The notes: generated from the letters alone by a model not told the origin. 42,903 bases of DNA from Sphingobacteriales bacterium (GCA_024642285.1 JAHEBJ010000013.1:1-42903), one strand, 5' to 3'. Counted from the first letter of the stretch, positions 31,241 to 40,680 are shown. Made by a program: numbers and translations.

Positions 31241-34200
31241 TTAATTATCAATCCCAACTTTGCTTACCGCCCTTTCTTCTTCAATCGCTTTATCGAGTTT
31301 TTGCTGCGCTTCCGATTTCAGTTCAGGGATGATGGCATTTTTTGCCACGCTTTCGTACGTGGCTTTTGCATTGAAATAATCTTTCTGCTGCATAAAAATA
31401 TCTCCGAGTAAAATATAACTTTTGGTTACCCAGTTATCGTAAGAACCGGTTTCCTTAATTACAGCCAGCGCAGATTTTTCTGCTGCGGCCAAACTTTTCT
31501 GACTGAATTGACAGTTGGCAATTTCGAACCGGGCTTCGGCACCCCATGCCGATTTGTTTATGGCTGCGCAGGATTTGAACGAAACAATAGCAGCGCCGCA
31601 ATCATTATTTACCTGTTGCGATTTACCCAATACTAAAAATGCAATGGACTTGTCGTCAGTACTGATCCCTTTTTTTGTAAGAAGGTCCTTTGCTGCATCA
31701 TTTGCCTGAGCATATTCTTTCAACTGATGATAACAACGAACCAATCCACGCAGGGCTTCCAGCTGATTATCCTGATTGATTGCCCCGCCGGTCAACGATT
31801 CAAAATACTTTTTCGCCTTTGAATAATCCTTCAATTCAAAATAACTGATACGGGCGGCTTCCAGCGTGGCTTTTTCAAAAAAGCGATTAAGTCCTTTACT
31901 ATTCACATAATCGTATCCAACCAATGCGTTCTGAAAATCCTTTACAGCATTATAACATTCGCTGGTGAAATAATTTGCTTCCAGTACATAAGCACCATCA
32001 GGAAATTTTGATAAATAATTTCTGAATCCTGCAATTGCTGCGTTGCAATCGTTGGCATTGTATTTTAATCCGGCTGCTGTGTAGGTTAAGGAATCTGCTT
32101 CACTAACGGTAAGCGCTTTTCCACTGCGGCGCATCATTTCAATGTACTCATTCGGTTTACCAATCTCCACATAAATATTCTTCATGATGTCGGTTGCTTC
32201 ATCTGCTTCCTGCGACTGAGGATATTTTTGAACCAATGTTTCATAATTGCTCAATGCATCATCATACTTATCGGTATTGTAATAACATAAACCCAGTTTC
32301 AGATAAGCTCTTGGTTTTAATCCACCTGCTGCAGGATCATTCAACAAAGCGTTCAGAAAAGGCACGGCCGATAAAAATTTTTCATCAGCAATATATGTTT
32401 GTGCTATCTCCATGTTCACATCTGGCACTAATGTACTTTTCGGATATTGTTTCAGCAAAGCATTAAGCGTACTGATCTTGCTTGTTGAATTTTTAACTCC
32501 GGCGATCAGTGATTTTTGGAACATGGCATAATCACTTTGGGGTAAACTGTTATTTACCACATTATCATACATCACATTTGCTTTTGTAAAATCAGAGTTC
32601 ATAAAATAACAATCTGCGCTGCGTACATAGGAGTCCTGTTCAATGGCCGGCGAGGTTACCGAAACTGTTTTTGTGATCTGCTCAAAGAACCCAAGCGCCT
32701 TTGCGTAATTTTCTTTTTGAAACCAGCTGTAACCTAAATTATAATTGGCTGCGTTTTTACTGGCTTCGCCGAGAGTAGAAACATTCGCCTGCTGATAAAA
32801 GCTCAGGTATTTAATGGCGTTGTCATATTCATTGTTGCGGTAAGCTATTTCTCCTTTCCAGAAATTGGCGTATGGTGTAACAGAAGAATTTGGTAAGGTG
32901 AGTATTTTAGTAAACAGATCATCGGCACGCTGTACCTGTTGATCATTTACCAACTCCACGGCTCTGCCATACAAAATGCGTGGATACACTTTCTGCATGG
33001 AAGCAGTTGGTTTATCAAACGATTCATACAGCTTCAATGCCTCTGCAAAATTGTTAGTATTCGCCATCAGGTTTACTAAAATTTCCTTCGCCTCGGTATC
33101 GTATTCACTTCCGGGATAATCATTGATGTATTTTTTCATTTCGTTCAACGCAATATCCTGATAGCCCAGTTCGTAAGAAAGTTTTGCGTAGTTGAACCTG
33201 GAAATTTGCTGCTGCAGTTTATTACTGCTGTTGTAGGCGCTGTACTGGAAAGCATTCCGTGCGTTTGCCTTCTGATTTGTACGCAGGTAGCAATCACCCA
33301 AAAGGTACATACTGTTTTGTCCCATTGAATCCTTTTCGGTGCTTAATTGCTTAAATCCTTCAATGGCTTTTTCCAGTTTATTGGCATCATAATAACAATA
33401 GCTCAGTTCGTACATGACTTCTTTCGTCACTTTATCACTACTGTTTACATAGGCTTCCAGCAGCGGCATTGCTTTCTGGTAATTTTTCTTTTCAAAATAC
33501 ATTTGGCCTATCAGCAGGTTCATCTCTTTTTGATAAAACAAAACACCGGGCCTGCCTAAAACACTTTCACCATATTTCAACGCCTCATCCTTTTTTCCCT
33601 GGAAATAAAGGATCTCCGCAATATAGTAAGGCACAACGCCCTTATACTCCTCATGCATCTCCACCATTTTAAATGCCTTCATCGCTTCTTTAAAGTTGCG
33701 GTCGTAGTAGCTGATGAACCCGTAATAATAATTTGCGGGGATATAATATTTGTTGTCGGGCAACTGATGTATCTCATCAAACAAAGGCTTTGCTTCGGCA
33801 AATTGTTTAAGATTGAAATAGCAATACGCCTTTTCAAATTTTGCATCAGCGATCTCATCATTGCTCAAATTCTCCAGCCCTGCCTTTTCATAATAATCGA
33901 TAGCGTTGCTGAAATCATCTTTCAAAAAATAAAATTTTGCAAGGTGATAACTCAACAACTGCCGCCTTGGTTCATTGCTTACAACGTCGATATAATGGCG
34001 GGCTTCCTGCTCGGCAATGGCTTGATTCAATTTAAGCTCACAAACAATGTAATAGTAATTCACATCATCATTGATGTAGGCATGATTGCTTGACGTGTTC
34101 TCGGGATACTTCGCTTTTAATTGTACAAACAATGGATACGCCAAAGCAAACTGCTCTTTTACAAAGAGCTCTTTGGCATCTTTAAAATCTTTTTCGGGAT

Positions 34201-34285
34201 CGGTTATTACATGTGTGGGTTGCGAAATTGCGGTAAATGAAATAGCTGTGGCTAACAGCACTAAACTGATTTTTTGTTTTATCAT
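31241..34285 (-). CDS. Long periplasmic TPR-repeat protein
   Basis: The protein is 1014 aa from the ATG at 34285; ATG 34303 would add six residues before the leader. A signal peptide ends SFTAISQ. The remainder is a nearly continuous series of tetratricopeptide/Sel1-like helix pairs, for example FYFLKDDFSNAIDYYEKAGL, IAEILYFQGKKDEALKYGES, YELSYCYYDANKLEKAIEGF, FWKGEIAYRNNEYDNAIKYL and LGLCYYNTDKYDDALSNYE. I count more than twenty. Such periplasmic solenoids in Bacteroidota are gliding, surface-assembly or receptor-partner proteins. It precedes the plug-less barrel gene on the same strand, suggesting that they act together. A full promoter is visible upstream at 34318-34347. Confidence 0.85.
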   Translation of the reverse strand: MIKQKISLVLLATAISFTAISQPTHVITDPEKDFKDAKELFVKEQFALAYPLFVQLKAKYPENTSSNHAYINDDVNYYYIVCELKLNQAIAEQEARHYIDVVSNEPRRQLLSYHLAKFYFLKDDFSNAIDYYEKAGLENLSNDEIADAKFEKAYCYFNLKQFAEAKPLFDEIHQLPDNKYYIPANYYYGFISYYDRNFKEAMKAFKMVEMHEEYKGVVPYYIAEILYFQGKKDEALKYGESVLGRPGVLFYQKEMNLLIGQMYFEKKNYQKAMPLLEAYVNSSDKVTKEVMYELSYCYYDANKLEKAIEGFKQLSTEKDSMGQNSMYLLGDCYLRTNQKANARNAFQYSAYNSSNKLQQQISRFNYAKLSYELGYQDIALNEMKKYINDYPGSEYDTEAKEILVNLMANTNNFAEALKLYESFDKPTASMQKVYPRILYGRAVELVNDQQVQRADDLFTKILTLPNSSVTPYANFWKGEIAYRNNEYDNAIKYLSFYQQANVSTLGEASKNAANYNLGYSWFQKENYAKALGFFEQITKTVSVTSPAIEQDSYVRSADCYFMNSDFTKANVMYDNVVNNSLPQSDYAMFQKSLIAGVKNSTSKISTLNALLKQYPKSTLVPDVNMEIAQTYIADEKFLSAVPFLNALLNDPAAGGLKPRAYLKLGLCYYNTDKYDDALSNYETLVQKYPQSQEADEATDIMKNIYVEIGKPNEYIEMMRRSGKALTVSEADSLTYTAAGLKYNANDCNAAIAGFRNYLSKFPDGAYVLEANYFTSECYNAVKDFQNALVGYDYVNSKGLNRFFEKATLEAARISYFELKDYSKAKKYFESLTGGAINQDNQLEALRGLVRCYHQLKEYAQANDAAKDLLTKKGISTDDKSIAFLVLGKSQQVNNDCGAAIVSFKSCAAINKSAWGAEARFEIANCQFSQKSLAAAEKSALAVIKETGSYDNWVTKSYILLGDIFMQQKDYFNAKATYESVAKNAIIPELKSEAQQKLDKAIEEERAVSKVGIDN

Positions 34286-34317
34286 GGTGCTTGATTCGTT
34301 CATTTTTTTACTGGTTG

Positions 34318-34347
34318 CAAAATTACTTGATTATACATCCTTCACAA
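34318..34347 (-). promoter_or_regulatory. Bacteroidota promoter (TTG - N19 - TAATTTTG) for the TPR/barrel operon
   Basis: The minus strand carries -33 TTG (34345-34347), a 19-base spacer, and the -7 element TAATTTTG (34318-34325). Both elements and the spacing fit the Bacteroidota sigma consensus. It is the best promoter in the window. The leader to the ATG at 34285 is about 25-30 bases. Confidence 0.6.
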
Positions 34348-34501
34348 ACATCATTCCAATTGATTGTTAATAAGTGGATAATTGATGTAAACAAAACGAA
34401 TGTATTTTTACATTGCTGTTAATAAAATGATAAATAAAACTTAACATGCATTTTTATAACAGTTGTTTAAAATCTGAATCAACTTTAAAAAGAAAAATCG
34501 A

Positions 34502-34909
34502 ATGAAAAAATTATTGTCCACAAAGTATTCGGCCGGTGCATTTAATGCAGCCATGTTATTGGTAAGACTGGTGTTTGGGGTTTTAATGATGAACCATGGT
34601 TACAGCAAGTTGGTAAATTTTGGCACGTTGCAACACAAGTTTATGAACTGGTTGGGAATGGGAAGTACCATGACGCTGGCCCTGGTTGTTTTTGCAGAGT
34701 TCTTTTGTGCACTATTCATAATTATAGGATTGTTTACCCGACTGGCTGCAATTCCGCTGATCGTGGTTATGTGTGTAGCGTTGTTCAAAGCACATAATGG
34801 CGAAGTTTTTGGAGATGGCGAAACGGCAACGCTTTACCTGGCTGCCTACTTGGTTTTATTTTTTGTTGGCCCGGGCAAAATCAGCGTAGACAGCATGACT
34901 GGAAAATAA
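34502..34909 (+). CDS. DoxX family membrane protein
   Basis: The protein is 135 aa with four hydrophobic helices and the DoxX pattern LVRLVFGVLMMNHGYSKL, then LVVFAEFFCALFIIIGLFTRLAAIPLIVVM and an EVFGDGETATLYLAAYLVLFFVGPG segment. DoxX proteins are small inner-membrane proteins associated with quinone- or thiosulfate-linked redox and oxidative-stress functions, but many are uncharacterised. It is followed 15 bases later by another membrane protein and a thioesterase, likely one operon. Confidence 0.9.
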   Translation: MKKLLSTKYSAGAFNAAMLLVRLVFGVLMMNHGYSKLVNFGTLQHKFMNWLGMGSTMTLALVVFAEFFCALFIIIGLFTRLAAIPLIVVMCVALFKAHNGEVFGDGETATLYLAAYLVLFFVGPGKISVDSMTGK

Positions 34910-34924
34910 TTTAAAAATGAAAAA

Positions 34925-35506
34925 ATGAAAAAAACCGATGTTTTACAATTAGCTATCGTGCTGCTGGGTTTGGTGTTGGGCTTTACCGCTCTCCAATATT
35001 TTCTCAGCACATTGTATGATGTTTTTGCCTGGATATTTTCGGGAGGTTACGGCGCCGAAAATTACATGTCATCCAACCTAACCTATTTTGCCATATTGGG
35101 ACTGCAGGTTATAGTGTGCTGGCTGCTTGTTACCAAATCGGGTGCTATAGCAAAATATATCCGTAAGTCTGCCGAACTTGGCACTGGCTTTCAGGTTGTA
35201 AGCAAACCGGCAACTTTGCTTCAAATACTTTTAATAGTATTGGGCATTTATCTTCTGTTTGCACATTCAACTACTTTTCTTACAGCAGTCATCGACAGTT
35301 TTATCAGCCGAAGCCCCAGGGGAGTTCGTGGATTATTTGAAGACGAGCGGCCTATTGAATGGATCAGGCTGTTACTAAATATTTTGTTGCCGCTCTTATT
35401 ATTGATGTTTGCAAAACCCATCGCCAATTATTTTATAAAAAATGTTGATGATGAGACCATCAGTGTTGAAGAAAAGTCTACAGAAACTGAAAACAAAACC
35501 GACTGA
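34925..35506 (+). CDS. Membrane protein of unknown function
   Basis: The protein is 193 aa and I do not recognise the family. Four hydrophobic segments lie at about residues 7-28, 52-73, 98-121 and 149-167. The C-terminal about 25 residues are highly charged (DDETISVEEKSTETENK) and cytoplasmic-like. Its stop overlaps the thioesterase start by one base (TGATG), so the two are translationally coupled. Placement between DoxX and a hotdog thioesterase gives no functional clue by itself. Confidence 0.7.
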   Translation: MKKTDVLQLAIVLLGLVLGFTALQYFLSTLYDVFAWIFSGGYGAENYMSSNLTYFAILGLQVIVCWLLVTKSGAIAKYIRKSAELGTGFQVVSKPATLLQILLIVLGIYLLFAHSTTFLTAVIDSFISRSPRGVRGLFEDERPIEWIRLLLNILLPLLLLMFAKPIANYFIKNVDDETISVEEKSTETENKTD

Positions 35507-35919
35507 TGTTTATTACCGAAACCCAGATCCGCATTCATTATGCCCTGACTGATCAGATGGGATTTGTTTACTATGGCCACTATGCCCAGTTTTACGAAAT
35601 AGGAAGAACCGAGGGAATCAGACAGCTGGGTTATACCTATAAAGAGATTGAAGCCATGGGCATCCTTATGCCAGTGGTGGAAATTCACAGCCGGTTTTTA
35701 CGTCCGGCAAAATATGATGACCTCATCACGGTTAAAACAACCTTGAAAGAAATGCCAACTCATTTCAAGATCGTTTTTCATGCAGAAATTTTTAATGAAC
35801 AGGACGAGCTGTTAAATACAGGAGATGTAAGCCTGTTTTTTGTAGATGCTAAAACAATGAAGCGTTGTGATATGCCGGTGGAACTGAAAGAAAAACTGCA
35901 ACGTTATTTTACGGTGTAA
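35506..35919 (+). CDS. Hotdog-fold acyl-CoA thioesterase (YbgC/4-hydroxybenzoyl-CoA type)
   Basis: The protein is 137 aa, a normal length for this family, and its start overlaps the previous stop. The N-terminal YALTDQMGFVYYGHYAQFYEIGRTE is the family active-site segment (canonical form: D..G.VYH..Y..F.E..R.E). The Asp at the position that acts as nucleophile or base is kept, while the usual His after VY is replaced by Tyr-Gly-His. The later FLRPAKYDDLITVKTTL segment also fits. Members hydrolyse short- or medium-chain or aromatic acyl-CoAs in the cytosol. The in vivo substrate is unknown. Confidence 0.88.
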   Translation: MFITETQIRIHYALTDQMGFVYYGHYAQFYEIGRTEGIRQLGYTYKEIEAMGILMPVVEIHSRFLRPAKYDDLITVKTTLKEMPTHFKIVFHAEIFNEQDELLNTGDVSLFFVDAKTMKRCDMPVELKEKLQRYFTV

Positions 35920-35920
35920 A

Positions 35921-35981
35921 AAAAGTCAAAATTCAAAAGTGAAAAGTTTGAAGACCCCCCTTTTTTTGAATTTTGACTTTT
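35921..35981. terminator. 18-bp stem between two convergent genes
   Basis: AAAAGTCAAAATTCAAAA (35921-35938) and TTTTGAATTTTGACTTTT (35964-35981) form an 18-bp perfect inverted repeat with a 25-base loop. T-rich sequence lies on both sides. It separates the convergent thioesterase and DUF6526 genes and may act as a terminator in both directions, although its AT-richness makes a weak stem. Confidence 0.55.
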
Positions 35982-35994
35982 GTATTTTGTCTTT

Positions 35995-36429
35995 TTATGC
36001 TCTGTCGTGATCGGCTTTCCAATTTGTTACTGCCATCTTGATTTGCTTCTCACTCATATTCTCATCAACAGCCTTTTTTGCCAACGCTAAAAATTCATCA
36101 TCGCCTGCAAAACGTAAACCTATTATCTGGCGCATGGTTAAGCGGCTGTCTAGTGGTTTACCGGTTGAAATAAAATGACGCAGATTTTCTTCAGCACGTA
36201 TTCCACGGTCCTGTGCCTTCAATGCAAAAGACCGTGTGTACCACAACCCCAAAATAACAGCAACAACTAATGACAGCATTGCCGCAGCATGCAATCTTCC
36301 ACTTTCATCACCGATTGCTTTAACAAATTGAATTGTGGTCATAACCAAAGGAAATAAAGCAGCAGTAAATGCTACATAATGAAACATGGGTACCATACGC
36401 CCATGATTTTTAAAATTCTGGTCGTTCAT
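35995..36429 (-). CDS. DUF6526 family small membrane protein
   Basis: The protein is 144 aa with two adjacent hydrophobic helices (about 18-38 and 48-67). The conserved stretches NFKNHGRMVPMFHYVAF, FALKAQDRGIRAEENLRHF and SRLTMRQIIGLRFAGDDEF match my recollection of this Bacteroidota family. The function is unknown; the C-terminal half after the two helices is likely cytoplasmic. It lies 37 bases upstream of, and on the same strand as, the PBP4-like gene whose product follows it in the opposite order, so cotranscription is possible. Confidence 0.8.
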   Translation of the reverse strand: MNDQNFKNHGRMVPMFHYVAFTAALFPLVMTTIQFVKAIGDESGRLHAAAMLSLVVAVILGLWYTRSFALKAQDRGIRAEENLRHFISTGKPLDSRLTMRQIIGLRFAGDDEFLALAKKAVDENMSEKQIKMAVTNWKADHDRA

Positions 36430-36465
36430 AATTATTAGTTTTTAATTTTTAATTGAGAATGAAAT

Positions 36466-37875
36466 TTACTTCAAAATATCGAGCATCTGCCACATTTTTT
36501 CACGTACAGCACCCGGGCTCCCGTCAAAATTATTAATAAGAAAAGAAAATGTGTACTCTGTGCCTGATTTAGAACGCACATACCCTGTATATCCTCTTAC
36601 TCCGCCGATATAACCCGATTTCATTTTAATGCCATTCTGCTCGGGCAGACCATCGTAAAAAGCAGAATACCAGCTTTGCTCTTTTGCATATTGCATAACA
36701 GCAACCAAAACATCGGTTGTTACTCTGTTTGCCGGCGATAATCCACTGCCATCTTTAATATTAAGTGCTGATTTTTCTATTCCGCTTTTGTTCCAGAAAT
36801 CTTTTATGATGTCGATTCCTGTTTCGGTTGCACCAAATCCGGTCTTTTCAAAAGCAATTGTTTTCACAAACGCTTCGCCATAAAGGTTTACACTTTTTTG
36901 AAGAAACCAATAGTTGATGCTGTCGAGTGGAGGAGAAACAACCTTCAGGAAAATATTTTCAACCTTAGGCATTTCCAGGTTCAGTTTTTCATTTGACAAA
37001 TTTGACTTATTCCTGCCCATCACTTCTATCCTGCTGTTTTTCAATTCCTCCCTAAGATCATAAGAAAATGACATCGCAGCATCTGGAATAGAACCTGATA
37101 TTTTGAAATTATTTTTTCCGGCAGGTATGGTGCCCTTTATATAACCAATAAAATGATCTTCAGCCAGGTAAATAATAGAATTGTCGCCGCTGCCTGCTGC
37201 ATCTGTTTTTAATTCCTGCAGATTCATGGAGGCGTGCAATACCGGTTTGGATGAAACAATTTCAACAGGGTCACCAATTTTAGAGCCCGGTTTTAAAAAA
37301 AGATCATATTGATTTTCGTGCCAGTTAAAACCACGGGCACCGGCGCCGTAATAATTTCCGATATCTTCCCACGTCCAGCCACCCGGCGTAACCTGTTTCG
37401 TCCATTTTGATTCATCACTGACTAAATCGCCTGTAATTACCTTTATGTTTAGTCTTTTCAATGCATCAATTATTCTTTTTAGTACAAGGTCAGTAGCTGT
37501 TGCGTCCCACCTGAAACTTCCCAAAGTTGGATCACCAAATCCGGTAAAGATGAGGCTGCCTTTCAAGGTGTCATTCTCTATTTTTCCGCTGTACCCAAAT
37601 TCTGATTTATACCGGTAATCTTTCCCTAGCAATTCCAAAGCAGCTGCACTGGTAAGCACTTTCAAACAACTGGCCGGCGCTAATCCTATTTCCGAATTCT
37701 TATCAAATACAACTTTACCGGTTTTACTATCCACAATATACAGGCTGATGATGGCATGTTTAAACTGATCGTCCTTCTCCATATTCAGCATAGCACTTGC
37801 CAACAGGCTTTCAACGGTCTGAGCATAAGAAACTGAACCGGCAATCAAACCAAAAAGCAAAAAAAATGTTTTCAT
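36466..37875 (-). CDS. dacB: D-alanyl-D-alanine carboxypeptidase/endopeptidase (PBP4/DacB type, family S13)
   Basis: The protein is 469 aa, matching S13 length, with a signal peptide ending SYAQ. The three penicillin-binding motifs are visible: S69-C-L-K72 (SxxK), Ser-Val-Asn in KSVNLYGEAF (SxN), and KSG in MKSGYIGGVRGYTGYV. The long insert between SxxK and SxN, typical of PBP4, is also there (DLVSDESKWTKQ...). The enzyme trims D-Ala from pentapeptides and cuts D-Ala-mDAP crosslinks in the periplasm. It is divergent from cinA. Confidence 0.92.
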   Translation of the reverse strand: MKTFFLLFGLIAGSVSYAQTVESLLASAMLNMEKDDQFKHAIISLYIVDSKTGKVVFDKNSEIGLAPASCLKVLTSAAALELLGKDYRYKSEFGYSGKIENDTLKGSLIFTGFGDPTLGSFRWDATATDLVLKRIIDALKRLNIKVITGDLVSDESKWTKQVTPGGWTWEDIGNYYGAGARGFNWHENQYDLFLKPGSKIGDPVEIVSSKPVLHASMNLQELKTDAAGSGDNSIIYLAEDHFIGYIKGTIPAGKNNFKISGSIPDAAMSFSYDLREELKNSRIEVMGRNKSNLSNEKLNLEMPKVENIFLKVVSPPLDSINYWFLQKSVNLYGEAFVKTIAFEKTGFGATETGIDIIKDFWNKSGIEKSALNIKDGSGLSPANRVTTDVLVAVMQYAKEQSWYSAFYDGLPEQNGIKMKSGYIGGVRGYTGYVRSKSGTEYTFSFLINNFDGSPGAVREKMWQMLDILK

Positions 37876-37920
37876 ACTTAACTTATCTTGCGCTAAAATT
37901 AATCTTTTTTAAAACTTTAC

Positions 37921-39168
37921 ATGACACAAGCTTCTATCATCACCATTGGCGACGAACTTTTAATTGGACAGGTAATTGACACCAACAGTGCCTGGATGGC
38001 ACAGGAACTTAATAAAGCCGGTATTCGTGTGGTACGCAGAGTGGCAGTTGCCGATGTTTGGGATGAATTATGGACTGCGCTGGATGAAGAACAGAAACAT
38101 GCCGACATCATTTTACTAACAGGAGGGCTTGGGCCAACTTCCGATGATATCACAAAGCCGTTGCTTTGTAAATATTTTAGCGGCAAGTTGATGGTGCATG
38201 AAGAATCCCGCAAGAATGTTATTGACATTTTTCAAAAATTAAACAGGCCGATTATCGACAGCAATTTAAAACAGGCTGAGGTTCCTGATGTTTGTACCCC
38301 AGTCACAAACAAAAGAGGCACAGCTCCCGGCATGGTATTTAATAGAGACGGTAAAATTTTTGTTAGTATGCCTGGTGTGCCGCATGAAATGAAAGGATTG
38401 ATGACAGATGACGTAATACCGATGCTTGTAAAACAATTTACATTCCCTTCTATCAGCCATAAAACATTGTTAACTGCAGGAATTGGCGAAAGTTTTTTAG
38501 CTAACATGATCATCGAATTTGAAGGGGCTTTGCCTCCGCATATAAAACTAGCTTACCTGCCCAACTATGGCATGGTGCGGCTTCGGCTATCAGCCACAGG
38601 CTTTGATAAAGCATCGAACGATAAAGAAATTGACCAATTATTTGCAACACTTAAAATGCTGGTAAATGACTATCTGGTAACAGATAAGGATGAAACTATG
38701 CAACAGGTTGTTGGCAATTTACTGATGGCAAAAGGGAAAACCATGTGTACGGCCGAAAGTTGTTCAGGAGGGTATATTGCACATCTGATCACTGCCATAC
38801 CGGGCTCATCAAAATTTTATGATGGAAGTGTGATAAGTTATTCCTACCAGGCAAAAGAAGATTTGTTGCAGGTTGATAAAACAACGCTTGAAACTTTAGG
38901 TGCCGTGAGTGAAGAAATAGTTAGAGAGATGGCAGAAGGTGCGTTAAGAAATATCAAATCTGATTATGTTATTGCGGTATCGGGCATTATGGGGCCCGAT
39001 GGCGGCATGCCTGATAAACCTGTTGGTACGGTTTGGGTTGCTGTTGGCAATAAAGAAAGGATTGAAACTCAAAAATTGTATTTCCGCTTCGACAGGATGC
39101 GGAACATACATTTAACCGCTACCAATGCGCTGAATATGCTGCGAAAATTTATATTGGCTGAATCTTAA
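37921..39168 (+). CDS. cinA: CinA family protein (NMN deamidase/competence-damage protein)
   Basis: The protein is 415 aa, the usual two-domain length. The N-terminal MoCF-like domain begins SIITIGDELLIGQVIDTN and carries LLTGGLGPTSDD. The C-terminal PncC-type domain contains CTAESCSGGYIAHL with the active Ser/Cys site, then YQAKEDLLQV and AVSGIMGPDGG. The family deamidates nicotinamide mononucleotide to nicotinate mononucleotide and has ADP-ribose pyrophosphatase activity in some members, a pyridine-nucleotide salvage step. The start codon is 45 bases from the divergent dacB start. Confidence 0.92.
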   Translation: MTQASIITIGDELLIGQVIDTNSAWMAQELNKAGIRVVRRVAVADVWDELWTALDEEQKHADIILLTGGLGPTSDDITKPLLCKYFSGKLMVHEESRKNVIDIFQKLNRPIIDSNLKQAEVPDVCTPVTNKRGTAPGMVFNRDGKIFVSMPGVPHEMKGLMTDDVIPMLVKQFTFPSISHKTLLTAGIGESFLANMIIEFEGALPPHIKLAYLPNYGMVRLRLSATGFDKASNDKEIDQLFATLKMLVNDYLVTDKDETMQQVVGNLLMAKGKTMCTAESCSGGYIAHLITAIPGSSKFYDGSVISYSYQAKEDLLQVDKTTLETLGAVSEEIVREMAEGALRNIKSDYVIAVSGIMGPDGGMPDKPVGTVWVAVGNKERIETQKLYFRFDRMRNIHLTATNALNMLRKFILAES

Positions 39169-39200
39169 GCAAGAGTTTAAAAGGATTGATTGGAAATAAT

Positions 39201-39208
39201 TACCTTTG
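39201..39208 (+). promoter_or_regulatory. Bacteroidota -7 box (TACCTTTG) before the E2 gene
   Basis: This is an exact TAnnTTTG match, 73 bases before the ATG at 39282. A TTG at 39186-39188 is closer than the usual -33 distance. Confidence 0.35.
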
Positions 39209-39281
39209 AGCCCGATTGCGGACAATATCTCTACTTGAATTGTTCTGTATTTATTTGCAAAAATTCAAATTACATATATAT

Positions 39282-40610
39282 ATGAGTTTAGTTGATTTAG
39301 TAATGCCGAAGTTGGGGGAAAGTATCATGGAAGCCACTATTTTAAAATGGCACAAAAAACCAGGCGATTCCGTTCAGCAGGATGAAACCGTGCTTGACAT
39401 CGCCACCGATAAAGTGGACAGTGAAGTACCCTCAACCGCCGAAGGTGTTATTGAAGAAGTTTTATTTAATGAGAATGATGTGGTGCCTATCGGAACCGTT
39501 ATCGCAAAAATAAGAGTAGGTGCCAATGCGGCTGTTTCAAACAATCAACCATCGGCACCTAAAAAAGAAGAATACGAAGATGCAAGTGTAGTCGAAGAAA
39601 TCCCTTATCAACCGGCAACATCAACTAAATCAGATGCATCATCCAAATCTGCGATCAGGTTCTATTCTCCGCTTGTTTTAAATATTGCACAACAGGAAGG
39701 TATCAGCATGGCCGAACTGGAAAACATTCCCGGCACGGGACAGGAAGGAAGAGTGAGCAAGAAAGATATTCTGGCTTACGTATCTAATAAAGGAGTAAGT
39801 GGCAGGCCGCTTGAAGTAAACCAGGTGAATCAGGCACCTGCTGTTGCAGCAGCACCAAAGGAACAACAGTCTTCAAATAATTTACCAACTGTTTTTACCG
39901 GCAATGTAGAAGTAATTGAAATGGACCGCATGCGTAAGCTGATTGCCAAACATATGGTCGACAGCAAACAAACATCGGCGCATGTTACCAGTTTTGCCGA
40001 ATGCGATGTTACCAACCTAGTTTTGTGGAGAGAGAAAGTGAAAAAAGAATTTGAAAAACGTGAGGGTGAAAAAATCACCTACACTCCATTATTCGTTGAA
40101 GCTATAGTTAAGTGCATTAAAAAATATCCGTGGCTCAGCAGCAGTGTTGACGGCGACAAAATAATTGTAAAGAAAGATTTGAATATAGGTATGGCTACTG
40201 CTTTACCAAATGGAAATTTAATTGTACCGGTTATTAAAAATGCCGACCAGTTGAATTTAACCGGTCTGGCAAAACAGGTTAATAACCTTGCCAATGCTGC
40301 CCGTACCGGGAAGTTAAAACCCGACGATACTGTAGGTGGGACTTTCACCCTAACCAATGTTGGAACATTTGGCAGCATTATGGGAACTCCCATCATTAAC
40401 CAGCCACAGGTGGCTATTATGGCAGTTGGGGCGATTAAAAAAAGGCCCATGGTTATTGAAACGCCGCAGGGCGACAGCATTGCCATCCGCCACATGATGT
40501 ATATCTCATTGAGTTACGACCACCGTATTATTGATGGCGCTTTGGGTTCTACGTTTTTAAATGCAGTGAGTAAGGAGTTAGAGAATTTTGATGGCAGCAG
40601 GAGTATTTAA
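39282..40610 (+). CDS. 2-oxo acid dehydrogenase dihydrolipoamide acyltransferase (E2)
   Basis: The protein is 442 aa from the ATG at 39282. An earlier in-frame start at 39216 would add 22 residues with no homology. One lipoyl domain spans residues 3-77, with the lipoylated Lys44 in ATDKVDSE. An E3/E1-binding domain follows (about 128-168, FYSPLVLNIAQQEGIS to GRVSKKDILAYV), then the catalytic CoA-acyltransferase domain with H414 and D418 in SYDHRIIDGALG. A single lipoyl domain and the MPKLGESIMEATI start fit the branched-chain-type or 2-oxoglutarate-type E2; these cannot be separated here. No E1 or E3 gene is adjacent, so the complex is assembled from genes elsewhere. Confidence 0.9.
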   Translation: MSLVDLVMPKLGESIMEATILKWHKKPGDSVQQDETVLDIATDKVDSEVPSTAEGVIEEVLFNENDVVPIGTVIAKIRVGANAAVSNNQPSAPKKEEYEDASVVEEIPYQPATSTKSDASSKSAIRFYSPLVLNIAQQEGISMAELENIPGTGQEGRVSKKDILAYVSNKGVSGRPLEVNQVNQAPAVAAAPKEQQSSNNLPTVFTGNVEVIEMDRMRKLIAKHMVDSKQTSAHVTSFAECDVTNLVLWREKVKKEFEKREGEKITYTPLFVEAIVKCIKKYPWLSSSVDGDKIIVKKDLNIGMATALPNGNLIVPVIKNADQLNLTGLAKQVNNLANAARTGKLKPDDTVGGTFTLTNVGTFGSIMGTPIINQPQVAIMAVGAIKKRPMVIETPQGDSIAIRHMMYISLSYDHRIIDGALGSTFLNAVSKELENFDGSRSI

Positions 40611-40631
40611 ATTTTAAGAAAACGAAATAAG

Positions 40632-40663
40632 AAAAGCGGACACATTTGCATCCGCTTTTTTTC
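40632..40663. terminator. Terminator between E2 and the propeller lipoprotein gene
   Basis: AAAAGCGGA (40632-40640) and TCCGCTTTT (40651-40659) pair across a 10-base loop, followed by a T-run. The A-run on the left allows use in the opposite direction as well. The two flanking genes converge here. Confidence 0.85.
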
Positions 40664-40680
40664 GTGAAATTTTAATTGGT

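Noticed and set aside
33653-34093. 146-codon plus-strand ORF opposite the TPR gene
   Set aside because: Antisense to well-conserved TPR repeats; no features of its own.
39216-39281. N-terminal extension of the E2 protein
   Set aside because: The extra 22 residues have no lipoyl-domain homology, and ATG 39282 is the natural start just before MSLVDLVMPKLG.
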